Shown here one piece after another: positions 25,874 to 38,968 of a stretch of DNA of 64,000 nucleotides. This stretch comes from Calliopsis andreniformis. Taxonomy: Eukaryota > Arthropoda > Insecta > Hymenoptera > Andrenidae. Within the stretch, counting starts at the first letter, position 1, and every line of letters begins with the position of its first letter. The position numbers and the translations under genes were made by a program. The DNA lies in contig NW_027480492.1 in NCBI RefSeq assembly GCF_051401765.1, positions 1,612,001 to 1,676,000 of the forward strand, read 5' to 3'. The notes beneath the pieces are model-generated. The model had not been told where the DNA came from, ran no database searches, and saw nothing but the letters and a program-made list of their open reading frames with translations.

Positions 25874-26034
25874 TGTTGAGGGTTGAGTGATGAGAATTGA
25901 TGTTTGTGGATAGAGATCTGAAGATTGCAGATTGAATATTGAGTATTGAAAACTGTGAATTGATGATATTCTATTGAGGATTGAGTATTGACGTCTGATT
26001 GTTGAGGTCTGAAGTCTGAAGATTGAGGATTCAG
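25874..26034 (+). repeat. Block A type j
   Basis: It has gattgaa tattgag in the middle and gtattgacgtctgat at heptamers 16-18. Copies start at 18263, 21918, 25874, 29459, 31786, 34449, 38209, 40527, 47944 and 58840. The copies at 29459 and 38209 are one base short (tgaatctgtg for tgaaaactgtg). Confidence 0.86.
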
Positions 26035-26634
26035 GATTGAGGTTAGAGGACTGAGGATTGAGGATTGAGGATTCAGGCTTGAGGACTGAGGCTTGAGGAT
26101 TGAAGACTGAGGATTGAGGATTGAGGATGAGGGCTGAGGGTTGAGGATTGAGGCTTGAGGACTGATGACTGAGGATTGAGGATTGAGAGTTGTGGATTGA
26201 GGATTGAAGATTGGAGATTGAGGATTGGGTATTGAGGATTGAGGATTGAGTATTGAAGATTGATGATTTGGGACTGAGGATTGAAGATTGAGGATTGACG
26301 ATTGAGGATTAAGGATTGAGGACTGAGGATTGAGGATTGAAGATCGAGGATTGGGTATTGAGGATTGAAGAATGAGGATTGAGGATTGAGGATTGAGGAT
26401 TGAGGATTGAAGATGGAGTATTGAGGATTGAAGATTGTCGATTGAGGATTGAGGGTTGAGGATTGAGGACTGAGGGTTGAGGATTGAAGATTGAGTATTG
26501 AGGATTGAAGATGGAGGATTGAGGATTGAGGATCGAGGATTGAAGATTGAAGATTGAGTATTGAGGATTGACGATTAAGATTGAGGATTGAGGATTGAGG
26601 ATTGAGGATTGAAGATTGAGGATTGCGGACTGAA

Positions 26635-29600
26635 TATTGAGGGTTGAGTGATGAGAATTGATGTTTGTGGATAGAGATCGGAAGATTGCAGATTGAGTAT
26701 TGAGTATTGAAAACTGTGAATTGAAGATATTCTATTGAGGATTGAGGATTGACAACTGATTGTTGAGGACTCAGGGCTGAAGATTGAGGATTCAGGACTG
26801 AGGATTGAGGGTTGTGGATTGAGGAAGAGGACTGAGGGCTGAGTATTGATGTTTGAAGTCTGAGGATTGAGGGTTGAGGATTGAGAATTGAGGATTGAGG
26901 ATTGAGGATTGAAGATTGAGGATTCGGTATTGAGGATTGAAGAATGAGGATTGAGGAGTGAGGACTGAGGATTGAGGATTGCAGATTGAGTATTGAGGAT
27001 TGAGGATTGAGGATTGAAGATTCAGTATTGAGGATTGAAGATTGAGAATTGAGGACTGAGGATTGAACATTGAGGACTGAGTGTTGAGGGTTGAGTGATG
27101 AGAATGGATGTTTGTGGGTAGAGATCTGAAGATTGCAGATGGGGTATTGAGTATTGAAGACTGTGAATTCAGGATATTCTATTGAGGATTGAGGATTGGC
27201 AACAGATTGTTGATGACTGAGGGCTGAAGGTTGAGGATTCAGGATTGAGGATTCAGAATTGAGGTTTGAGGACTGAGGACTAAGGATTGAAGATTGAGTA
27301 TTGAGGATTGAAGATTGAAGATTGAGGATTGAGGATTGAGGACTGAGGAATGAGGATGAGGGCTGAGGGTTGAGGATTGTGGTTTGAGGACTGAGGACTG
27401 AGGATTGAGGATTGAGGATTGAAGATTGAGGGTTGGGTATTCAGGATTGAAGAATGAGGATTGAGGATTGATGATTGAGGATTCAGGATTGAGGACTGAG
27501 GATTGAGGATTGAGGACTGAAGATTGAGTATTGAGGATTGAAGATTGAGGATTGAGGATTGAGGATTGACGATTGAGGATTGAGTATTGAGGATTGAGGT
27601 TTGAGGATTGAGTATTGAGGATTGAGGATTGAAGATTGAGGATTGGGGACGGAGTGTTGAGTGTTGTGTGATGAGAATTGATGTTTGTGGATAGAGATTT
27701 GAAGATTGCAGATTGAGTAATGAGTATTGAAAACTGTGAATTGATGATGTTGTATTGAGGATTGAGGATTGACAACTGATTGTTGAGGACTGAGGGCTGA
27801 AGATTGAGGATTCAGGATTGAGGATTGAGGATTGAAGATTGAGGACTGGGGACTGATGATTGAAGATTGAGGATTGAGGATTGAGGATTGAGGATTGAGG
27901 ATTTGGGATTGAAGATTCAGTATCGAGGATTGAAGATTGAGGATTGAGGATTGAGGATTGAGGACTGAGGATCGAAGATTGAGTATAGAGGATTGAAGAT
28001 TGACGATTGAGGATTGAGAATTGAGGATTGAGTATTGAGGATTGAGGATTGAAGATTGAGCATTGAGGATTGAAGGTTGAGGATTGAGGATCGAGGATTG
28101 AGGATTGAGGATTGAGGATTGAGGATCGAGGATTGAGGATTGAGGATTGAGGATTGAGAATTGAGGGATGAGGATGAGGGCTGAGGGTTGAGGATTGAGG
28201 TTTGAGGACTGAGGACTGAGGATTGAGGATTGAGGATTGAGGATTGAAGATTGAGGATTGGGTATTGAGGATTGAAGAATGAGGATTGAGGATTGAGGAT
28301 TGAGGATTGAGGATTGAAGATTGAGTTTTGAGGATTGAAGATTGACGATTGAGGATTGAGAATTGAGGATTGAGACTTGAGGACTGAGGATTGAAGATAG
28401 AGCATTGAGGATTGAAGGTTGAGGATTGAGGATTGAGGATTGTGGATTCGGGATTGAGGATTGAGGATTGAGGATTGAGGATCGAGGATTGAGGATTCAG
28501 GCTTGAGGATTGAGGCTTGAGGATTGGAGATTGAGGATTGAGGATTGAGGATGTGGGCTGAGGGTTGAGGATTGTGGTTTGAGGACTGAGGACTGAGGAT
28601 TGAGGATTGAGAGTTGAGGATTGAGGATTGAGGATTGAAGATTGAGGACTGGGTATTGAGGATTGAGGATTGAGTATTGAAGATTGAGGATTTGGGACTG
28701 AGGATTGAAGATTGAGGATTGAGGATTCAGGATTGAGGATTGAGGACTGAGGATTGAGGATTGAAGATTGAGGATTGGGTATTGAGGATTGAAGAATGAG
28801 GATTGAGGATTGAGGATTGAGGATTGAGGATTGAAGATTGGGTATTGATGATTGAAGATTCAGTATTGAGGATTGAAGATTGAGAATTGATGGTTGAGTA
28901 TTGAACATTGAGAACTGAGTGTTGAGGGTTGAGTGATGAGAATTGATGTTTGTGGATAGAGATCTGAAGATTGCAGATGGAGTAGTGAGTATTGAAATCT
29001 GTGACTTGATGATATTCTATTGAGGATTGAGGATTGACGTCTGATTGTTGAGGTCTGAGGTCTGAAGCTTGAGGATTCAGGATTGAGGATTCGGGATAGA
29101 GGTTTGAGGACTGAGGAATGAGGGTTGAGGACTGAGGATTGAGGATTGACGCTTGAGGATTGAGGGTTGAGAATGGAGGATTGAAGAGAGAGGACTGAGT
29201 GTTGAGGGTTGAGTGTTGAGAATTGATGTTTGAGGATTGAGATTTGATTATTGAAAGTTGTGGATTGAGTATTGAACCATGAGAATTCAGGATATTCTGT
29301 TGAGTATTGAGAATTGAGTGTTGATGGTTGATTATTGAGGATTGAGGATTGATGATTGAGGATTGAGTATGGAAGATTGGGGATTGGTGATTGAAGATTC
29401 AGTATTGAGGATTGAAGATTGAGAATTGATGATTGAGTATTGAACATTGAGGACTGAGTGTTGAGGGTTGAGTGATGAGAATTGATGTTTGTGGATAGAG
29501 ATCTGAAGATTGCAGATTGAATATTGAGTATTGAATCTGTGAATTGATGATATTCTATTGAGGATTGAGTATTGACGTCTGATTGTTGAGGTCTGAAGTC

Positions 29601-29795
29601 TGAAGATTGAGGATTCAGGATTGAGGTTAGAGGACTGAGGATTGAGGATTGAGGATTCAGGCTTGAGGACTGAGGCTTGAGGATTGAAGATTGAGGATTG
29701 AGGATTGAGGATGAGGGCTGAGGGTTGAGGATTGAGGCCTGAGGACTGATGACTGAGGATTGAGGATTGAGAGTTGAGGATTGAGGATTGAAGAT
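26635..29795 (+). repeat. Region II unit with block h deleted
   Basis: Blocks start at 26635 (e), 27082 (f), 27655 (g), 28920 (i), 29200 (A') and 29459 (j). Between about 28090 and 28135 the spacer before h joins directly to the spacer after h. The g-to-i distance is 1265 bp, against 1608 bp in the complete copy. At about 29795 the spacer after j jumps into the tail that normally follows block g. Confidence 0.82.
27280..28908 (-). other. Longest open frame (542 codons), judged non-coding
   Basis: Read on the - strand this gives an almost pure repeat of the heptapeptide SSILNPQ. Because 7 is not divisible by 3, three heptamers make 21 bp and all three - frames translate to the same heptapeptide. 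The + strand is closed in every frame by TGA once per 21 bp. The frame is long only because block h, which supplies - strand stops in other copies, is deleted near 28.1 kb. There is no unique sequence, domain or upstream signal. A real protein is possible only if the array happens to be transcribed and translated, for which I see no evidence. Confidence 0.9.
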
Positions 29796-32550
29796 TGAGG
29801 ACTGGGGACTGATGATTGAAGATTGAGGATTGAGGATTGAGGATTGAGGATTGAGGATTTGGGATTGAAGATTCAGTATCGAGGATTGAAGATTGAGGAT
29901 TGAGGATTGAGGATTGAGGACTGAGGATCGAAGATTGAGTATAGAGGATTGAAGATTGACGATTGAGGATTGAGAATTGAGGATTGAGTATTGAGGATTG
30001 AGGATTGAAGATTGAGCATTGAGGATTGAAGGTTGAGGATTGAGGATCGAGGATTGAGGATTGAGGATTGAATATTGAGGATTGGGGACTGAGCGTTGAG
30101 GATTGAGAGATGAGAATTGATGTTTGTGGATAGAGATTTGAAGATTGCAGATTGAGTATTGAGTATTGAAAACTGTGAATTGGTGATATTCTATTGAGGA
30201 TTGAGGATTGACAACTGATTGTTGAGGACTGAGGGCTGAAGATTGAGGATTCAGGATTGAGGATTCAGGATTGATGTTCGAGGACTGAGGATTGAGGATT
30301 GAAGATTGAGTATTGAGGATTGAAGATTGAGGATTGAGGATTGAGGATTGAGGAATGAGGATTGAAGATTGAGTATTGAGGATTGAAGATTGAGGTTTGA
30401 GGACTGAGGATTGAGAATTGAGGATTGAGGATTGAGGATCGAGGATTGAGGATTGAGGATTGAGGATTGAGAATTGAGGGATGAGGATGAGGGCTGAGGG
30501 TTGAGGATTGAGGTTTGAGGACTGAGGACTGAGGATTGAGGATTGAGGATTGAGGATTGAAGATTGAGGATTGGGTATTGAGGATTGAAGAATGAGGATT
30601 GAGGATTGAGGATTGAGGATTGAGGATTGAAGATTGAGTTTTGAGGATTGAAGATTGACGATTGAGGATTGAGAATTGAGGATTGAGACTTGAGGACTGA
30701 GGATTGAAGATAGAGCATTGAGGATTGAAGGTTGAGGATTGAGGATTGAGGATTGTGGATTCGGGATTGAGGATTGAGGATTGAGGATTGAGGATCGAGG
30801 ATTGCGGATTCAGGCTTGAGGATTGGAGATTGAGGATTGAGGATTGAGGATGTGGGCTGCGGGTTGAGGATTGTGGTTTGAGGACTGAGGACTGAGGATT
30901 GAGGATTGAGAGTTGAGGATTGAGGATTGAGGATTGAAGATTGAGGACTGGGTATTGAGGATTGAGGATTGAGTATTGAAGATTGAGGATTTGGGACTGA
31001 GGATTGAAGATTGAGGATTGAGGATTCAGGATTGAGGATTGAGGACTGAGGATTGAGGATTGAAGATTGAGGATTGGGTATTGAGGATTGAAGAATGAGG
31101 ATTGAGGATTGAGGATTGAGGATTGAGGATTGAAGATTGGGTATTGATGATTGAAGATTCAGTATTGAGGATTGAAGATTGAGAATTGATGGTTGAGTAT
31201 TGAACATTGAGGACTGAGTGTTGAGGGTTGAGTGATGAGAATTGATGTTTGTGGATAGAGATCTGAAGATTGCAGATTGAGTATTGAGTATTGAAATCTG
31301 TGACTTGATGATATTCTATTGAGGATTGAGGATTGACGTCTGATTGTTGAGGTCTGAGGTCTGAAGCTTGAGGATTCAGGATTGAGGATTCAGGATTGAG
31401 GATTCAGGATTGAGGATTCGGGATAGAGGTTTGAGGACTGAGGAATGAGGGTTGAGGACTGAGGATTGAGGATTGACGCTTGAGGATTGAGGGTTGAGAA
31501 TGGAGGATTGAAGAGAGAGGACTGAGTGTTGAGGGTTGAGTGTTGAGAATTGATGTTTGAGGATTGAAATTTGATTATTGAAAGTTGTGGATTGAGTATT
31601 GAACCATGAGAATTCAGGATATTCTGTTGAGTATTGAGAATTGAGTGTTGATGGTTGATTATTGAGGATTGAGGATTGATGATTGAGGACTGAGTATGGA
31701 AGATTGGGGATTGGTGATTGAAGATTCAGTATTGAGGATTGAAGATTGAGAATTGATGATTGAGTATTGAACATTGAGGACTGAGTGTTGAGGGTTGAGT
31801 GATGAGAATTGATGTTTGTGGATAGAGATCTGAAGATTGCAGATTGAATATTGAGTATTGAAAACTGTGAATTGATGATATTCTATTGAGGATTGAGTAT
31901 TGACGTCTGATTGTTGAGGTCTGAAGTCTGAAGATTGAGGATTCAGGATTGAGGTTAGAGGACTGAGGATTGAGGATTGAGGATTCAGGCTTGAGGACTG
32001 AGGCTTGAGGATTGAAGACTGAGGATTGAGGATTGAGGATGAGGGCTGAGGGTTGAGGATTGAGGCTTGAGGACTGATGACTGAGGATTGAGGATTGAGA
32101 GTTGTGGATTGAGGATTGAAGATTGGAGATTGAGGATTGGGTATTGAGGATTGAGGATTGAGTATTGAAGATTGATGATTTGGGACTGAGGATTGAAGAT
32201 TGAGGATTGACGATTGAGGATTAAGGATTGAGGACTGAGGATTGAGGATTGAAGATCGAGGATTGGGTATTGAGGATTGAAGAATGAGGATTGAGGATTG
32301 AGGATTGAGGATTGAGGATTGAAGATGGAGTATTGAGGATTGAAGATTGTCGATTGAGGATTGAGGGTTGAGGATTGAGGACTGAGGGTTGAGGATTGAA
32401 GATTGAGTATTGAGGATTGAAGATGGAGGATTGAGGATTGAGGATCGAGGATTGAAGATTGAAGATTGAGTTTTGAGGATTGACGATTAAGATTGAGGGT
32501 TGAGGATTGAGGACTGAGGGTTGAGGATTGAAGATTGAGTATTGAGGATT
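29796..32550 (+). repeat. Short region II unit (h i A' j), first of two
   Basis: Blocks start at 30094 (h), 31219 (i), 31527 (A') and 31786 (j). Blocks e, f and g are absent. The same four blocks recur 2663 bp later at an exactly constant offset. Confidence 0.82.
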
Positions 32551-35209
32551 GAAGATTGAGGATTGAGGATTGAGGATTGAGGACTGAGGATCGAAGATTG
32601 AGCATAGAGGATTGAAGATTGACGATTGAGGATTGAGAATTGAGGATTGAGTATTGAGGATTGAGGATTGAAGATTGAGCATTGAGGATTGAAGGTTGAG
32701 GATTGAGGATCGAGGATTGAGGATTGAGGATTGAATATTGAGGATTGGGGACTGAGCGTTGAGGATTGAGAGATGAGAATTGATGTTTGTGGATAGAGAT
32801 TTGAAGATTGCAGATTGAGTATTGAGTATTGAAAACTGTGAATTGGTGATATTCTATTGAGGATTGAGGATTGACAACTGATTGTTGAGGACTGAGGGCT
32901 GAAGATTGAGGATTCAGGATTGAGGATTCAGGATTGATGTTCGAGGACTGAGGATTGAGGATTGAAGATTGAGTATTGAGGATTGAAGATTGAGGATTGA
33001 GGATTGAGGATTGAGGAATGAGGATTGAAGATTGAGTATTGAGGATTGAAGATTGAGGTTTGAGGACTGAGGATTGAGAATTGAGGATTGAGGATTGAGG
33101 ATCGAGGATTGAGGATTGAGGATTGAGGATTGAGAATTGAGGGATGAGGATGAGGGCTGAGGGTTGAGGATTGAGGTTTGAGGACTGAGGACTGAGGATT
33201 GAGGATTGAGGATTGAGGATTGAAGATTGAGGATTGGGTATTGAGGATTGAAGAATGAGGATTGAGGATTGAGGATTGAGGATTGAGGATTGAAGATTGA
33301 GTTTTGAGGATTGAAGATTGACGATTGAGGATTGAGAATTGAGGATTGAGACTTGAGGACTGAGGATTGAAGATAGAGCATTGAGGATTGAAGGTTGAGG
33401 ATTGAGGATTGAGGATTGTGGATTCGGGATTGAGGATTGAGGATTGAGGATTGAGGATCGAGGATTGCGGATTCAGGCTTGAGGATTGGAGATTGAGGAT
33501 TGAGGATTGAGGATGTGGGCTGCGGGTTGAGGATTGTGGTTTGAGGACTGAGGACTGAGGATTGAGGATTGAGAGTTGAGGATTGAGGATTGAGGATTGA
33601 AGATTGAGGACTGGGTATTGAGGATTGAGGATTGAGTATTGAAGATTGAGGATTTGGGACTGAGGATTGAAGATTGAGGATTGAGGATTCAGGATTGAGG
33701 ATTGAGGACTGAGGATTGAGGATTGAAGATTGAGGATTGGGTATTGAGGATTGAAGAATGAGGATTGAGGATTGAGGATTGAGGATTGAGGATTGAAGAT
33801 TGGGTATTGATGATTGAAGATTCAGTATTGAGGATTGAAGATTGAGAATTGATGGTTGAGTATTGAACATTGAGGACTGAGTGTTGAGGGTTGAGTGATG
33901 AGAATTGATGTTTGTGGATAGAGATCTGAAGATTGCAGATTGAGTATTGAGTATTGAAATCTGTGACTTGATGATATTCTATTGAGGATTGAGGATTGAC
34001 GTCTGATTGTTGAGGTCTGAGGTCTGAAGCTTGAGGATTCAGGATTGAGGATTCAGGATTGAGGATTCAGGATTGAGGATTCGGGATAGAGGTTTGAGGA
34101 CTGAGGAATGAGGGTTGAGGACTGAGGATTGAGGATTGACGCTTGAGGATTGAGGGTTGAGAATGGAGGATTGAAGAGAGAGGACTGAGTGTTGAGGGTT
34201 GAGTGTTGAGAATTGATGTTTGAGGATTGAAATTTGATTATTGAAAGTTGTGGATTGAGTATTGAACCATGGGAATTCAGGATATTCTGTTGAGTATTGA
34301 GAATTGAGTGTTGATGGTTGATTATTGAGGATTGAGGATTGATGATTGAGGACTGAGTATGGAAGATTGGGGATTGGTGATTGAAGATTCAGTATTGAGG
34401 ATTGAAGATTGAGAATTGATGATTGAGTATTGAACATTGAGGACTGAGTGTTGAGGGTTGAGTGATGAGAATTGATGTTTGTGGATAGAGATCTGAAGAT
34501 TGCAGATTGAATATTGAGTATTGAAAACTGTGAATTGATGATATTCTATTGAGGATTGAGTATTGACGTCTGATTGTTGAGGTCTGAAGTCTGAAGATTG
34601 AGGATTCAGGATTGAGGTTAGAGGACTGAGGATTGAGGATTGAGGATTCAGGCTTGAGGACTGAGGCTTGAGGATTGAAGACTGAGGATTGAGGATTGAG
34701 GATGAGGGCTGAGGGTTGAGGATTGAGGCTTGAGGACTGATGACTGAGGATTGAGGATTGAGAGTTGTGGATTGAGGATTGAAGATTGGAGATTGAGGAT
34801 TGGGTATTGAGGATTGAGGATTGAGTATTGAAGATTGATGATTTGGGACTGAGGATTGAAGATTGAGGATTGACGATTGAGGATTAAGGATTGAGGACTG
34901 AGGATTGAGGATTGAAGATCGAGGATTGGGTATTGAGGATTGAAGAATGAGGATTGAGGATTGAGGATTGAGGATTGAGGATTGAAGATGGAGTATTGAG
35001 GATTGAAGATTGTCGATTGAGGATTGAGGGTTGAGGATTGAGGACTGAGGGTTGAGGATTGAAGATTGAGTATTGAGGATTGAAGATGGAGGATTGAGGA
35101 TTGAGGATCGAGGATTGAAGATTGAAGATTGAGTTTTGAGGATTGACGATTAAGATTGAGGATTGAGGATTGAGGATTGAGGATTGAAGATTGAGGATTG
35201 CGGACTGAA
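32551..35209 (+). repeat. Short region II unit (h i A' j), second of two
   Basis: Blocks start at 32757 (h), 33882 (i), 34190 (A') and 34449 (j), each 2663 bp after its counterpart in the previous short unit. The left junction near 32550 differs from that of the first short unit near 29795: here about 70 bp of the spacer after j is repeated (about 32400 and 32520) before the jump into the spacer before h. Confidence 0.8.
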
Positions 35210-38200
35210 TATTGAGGGTTGAGTGATGAGAATTGATGTTTGTGGATAGAGATCGGAAGATTGCAGATTGAGTATTGAGTATTGAAAACTGTGAATTGAA
35301 GATATTCTATTGAGGATTGAGGATTGACAACTGATTGTTGAGGACTCAGGGCTGAAGATTGAGGATTCAGGACTGAGGATTGAGGGTTGTGGATTGAGGA
35401 AGAGGACTGAGGGCTGAGTATTGATGTTTGAAGTCTGAGGATTGAGGGTTGAGGATTGAGAATTGAGGATTGAGGATTGAGGATTGAAGATTGAGGATTC
35501 GGTATTGAGGATTGAAGAATGAGGATTGAGGAGTGAGGACTGAGGATTGAGGATTGCAGATTGAGTATTGAGGATTGAGGATTGAGGATTGAAGATTCAG
35601 TATTGAGGATTGAAGATTGAGAATTGAGGACTGAGGATTGAACATTGAGGACTGAGTGTTGAGGGTTGAGTGATGAGAATGGATGTTTGTGGGTAGAGAT
35701 CTGAAGATTGCAGATGGGGTATTGAGTATTGAAGACTGTGAATTCAGGATATTCTATCGAGGATTGAGGATTGGCAACAGATTGTTGATGACTGAGGGCT
35801 GAAGGTTGAGGATTCAGGATTGAGGATTCAGAATTGAGGTTTGAGGACTGAGGACTAAGGATTGAAGATTGAGTATTGAGGATTGAAGATTGAAGATTGA
35901 GGATTGAGGATTGAGGACTGAGGAATGAGGATGAGGGCTGAGGGTTGAGGATTGTGGTTTGAGGACTGAGGACTGAGGATTGAGGATTGAGGATTGAAGA
36001 TTGAGGGTTGGGTATTCAGGATTGAAGAATGAGGATTGAGGATTGATGATTGAGGATTCAGGATTGAGGACTGAGGATTGAGGATTGAGGACTGAAGATT
36101 GAGTATTGAGGATTGAAGATTGAGGATTGAGGATTGAGGATTGACGATTGAGGATTGAGTATTGAGGATTGAGGTTTGAGGATTGAGTATTGAGGATTGA
36201 GGATTGAAGATTGAGGATTGGGGACGGAGTGTTGAGTGTTGTGTGATGAGAATTGATGTTTGTGGATAGAGATTTGAAGATTGCAGATTGAGTAATGAGT
36301 ATTGAAAACTGTGAATTGATGATGTTGTATTGAGGATTGAGGATTGACAACTGATTGTTGAGGACTGAGGGCTGAAGATTGAGGATTCAGGATTGAGGAT
36401 TGAGGATTGAAGATTGCGGACTGGGGACTGATGATTGAAGATTGAGGATTGAGGATTGAGGATTGAGGATTGAGGATTTGGGATTGAAGATTCAGTATCG
36501 AGGATTGAAGATTGAGGATTGAGGATTGAGGATTGAGGACTGAGGATCGAAGATTGAGTATAGAGGATTGAAGATTGACGATTGAGGATTGAGAATTGAG
36601 GATTGAGTATTGAGGATTGAGGATTGAAGATTGAGCATTGAGGATTGAAGGTTGAGGATTGAGGATCGAGGATTGAGGATTGAGGATTGAATATTGAGGA
36701 TTGGGGACTGAGCGTTGAGGATTGAGAGATGAGAATTGATGTTTGTGGATAGAGATTTGAAGATTGCAGATTGAGTATTGAGTATTGAAAACTGTGAATT
36801 GGTGATATTCTATTGAGGATTGAGGATTGACAACTGATTGTTGAGGACTGAGGGCTGAAGATTGAGGATTCAGGATTGAGGATTCAGGATAGATGTTCGA
36901 GGACTGAGGATTGAGGATTGAAGATTGAGTATTGAGGATTGAAGATTGAGGATTGAGGATTGAGGATTGAGGAATGAGGATTGAAGATTGAGTATTGAGG
37001 ATTGAAGATTGAGGTTTGAGGACTGAGGATTGAGAATTGAGGATTGAGGATTGAGGATCGAGGATTGAGGATTGAGGATTGAGGATTGAGAATTGAGGGA
37101 TGAGGATGAGGGCTGAGGGTTGAGGATTGAGGTTTGAGGACTGAGGACTGAGGATTGAGGATTGAGGATTGTGGATTCGGGATTGAGGATTGAGGATTGA
37201 GGATTGAGGATCGAGGATTGAGGATTCAGGCTTGAGGATTGAGGCTTGAGGATTGGAGATTGAGGATTGAGGATTGGAGATTGAGGATTGAGGATTGAGG
37301 ATGTGGGCTGAGGGTTGAGGATTGTGGTTTGAGGACTGAGGACTGAGGATTGAGGATTGAGAGTTGAGGATTGAGGATTGAGGATTGAAGATTGAGGACT
37401 GGGTATTGAGGATTGAGGATTGAGTATTGAAGATTGAGGATTTGGGACTGAGGATTGAAGATTGAGGATTGAGGATTCAGGATTGAGGATTGAGGACTGA
37501 GGATTGAGGATTGAAGATTGAGGATTGGGTATTGAGGATTGAAGAATGAGGATTGAGGATTGAGGATTGAGGATTGAGGATTGAAGATTGGGTATTGATG
37601 ATTGAAGGTTCAGTATTGAGGATTGAAGATTGAGAATTGATGGTTGAGTATTGAACATTGAGAACTGAGTGTTGAGGGTTGAGTGATGAGAATTGATGTT
37701 TGTGGATAGAGATCTGAAGATTGCAGATGGAGTAGTGAGTATTGAAATCTGTGACTTGATGATATTCTATTGAGGATTGAGGATTGACGTCTGATTGTTG
37801 AGGTCTGAGGTCTGAAGCTTGAGGATTCAGGATTGAGGATTCGGGATAGAGGTTTGAGGACTGAGGAATGAGGGTTGAGGACTGAGGATTGAGGATTGAC
37901 GCTTGAGGATTGAGGGTTGAGAATGGAGGATTGAAGAGAGAGGACTGAGTGTTGAGGGTTGAGTGTTGAGAATTGATGTTTGAGGATTGAGATTTGATTA
38001 TTGAAAGTTGTGGATTGAGTATTGAACCATGAGAATTCAGGATATTCTGTTGAGTATTGAGAATTGAGTGTTGATGGTTGATTATTGAGGATTGAGGATT
38101 GATGATTGAGGATTGAGTATGGAAGATTGGGGATTGGTGATTGAAGATTCAGTATTGAGGATTGAAGATTGAGAATTGATGATTGAGTATTGAACATTGA

Positions 38201-38968
38201 GGACTGAGTGTTGAGGGTTGAGTGATGAGAATTGATGTTTGTGGATAGAGATCTGAAGATTGCAGATTGAATATTGAGTATTGAATCTGTGAATTGATGA
38301 TATTCTATTGAGGATTGAGTATTGACGTCTGATTGTTGAGGTCTGAAGTCTGAAGATTGAGGATTCAGGATTGAGGTTAGAGGACTGAGGATTGAGGATT
38401 GAGGATTCAGGCTTGAGGACTGAGGCTTGAGGATTGAAGATTGAGGATTGAGGATTGAGGATGAGGGCTGAGGGTTGAGGATTGAGGCCTGAGGACTGAT
38501 GACTGAGGATTGAGGATTGAGAGTTGAGGATTGAGGATTGAAGATTGGAGATTGAGGATTGGGTATTGAGGATTGAGGATTGAGTATTGAAGATTGAGGA
38601 TTTGGGACTGAGGATTGAAGATTGAGGATTGAGGATTGAGGATTAAGGATTGAGGACTGAGGATTGAGGAATGAAGATCGAGGATTGGGTATTGAGGATT
38701 GAAGAATGAGGATTGAGGATTGAGGATTGAGGATTGAGGATTGAAGATGGAGTATTGAGGATTGAAGATTGTCGATTGAGGATTGAGGATTGAGGATTGA
38801 GGATTGAGGGTTGAGGATTGAAGATTGAGTATTGAGGATTGAAGATGGTGGATTGAGGATTGAGGATCGAGGATTGAAGATTGAAGATTGAGTATTGAGG
38901 ATTGACGATTAAGATTGAGGATTGAGGATTGAGGATTGAGGATTGAAGATTGAGGATTGCGGACTGAA
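35210..38968 (+). repeat. Region II unit, complete copy, 3759 bp
   Basis: Blocks start at 35210 (e), 35657 (f), 36230 (g), 36713 (h), 37670 (i), 37950 (A') and 38209 (j). Blocks e, f and g match 26635-27815 at a constant 8575-bp offset. Blocks i, A' and j match 28920-29618 at 8750 bp, so this copy resembles the h-deleted copy yet retains h. The spacer between h and i is about 170 bp shorter than in the reference copy. Confidence 0.82.

Larger units (their letters stand above)
22679..26634 (+). repeat. Region II unit, complete reference copy, 3956 bp
   Basis: All seven blocks are present: e 22679, f 23126, g 23699, h 24182, i 25307, A' 25615, j 25874; the next e begins at 26635. Blocks i, A', j, e, f and g of the previous and following copies sit at a constant 3956-bp offset (21351 to 25307, 23699 to 27655). 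Confidence 0.9.
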
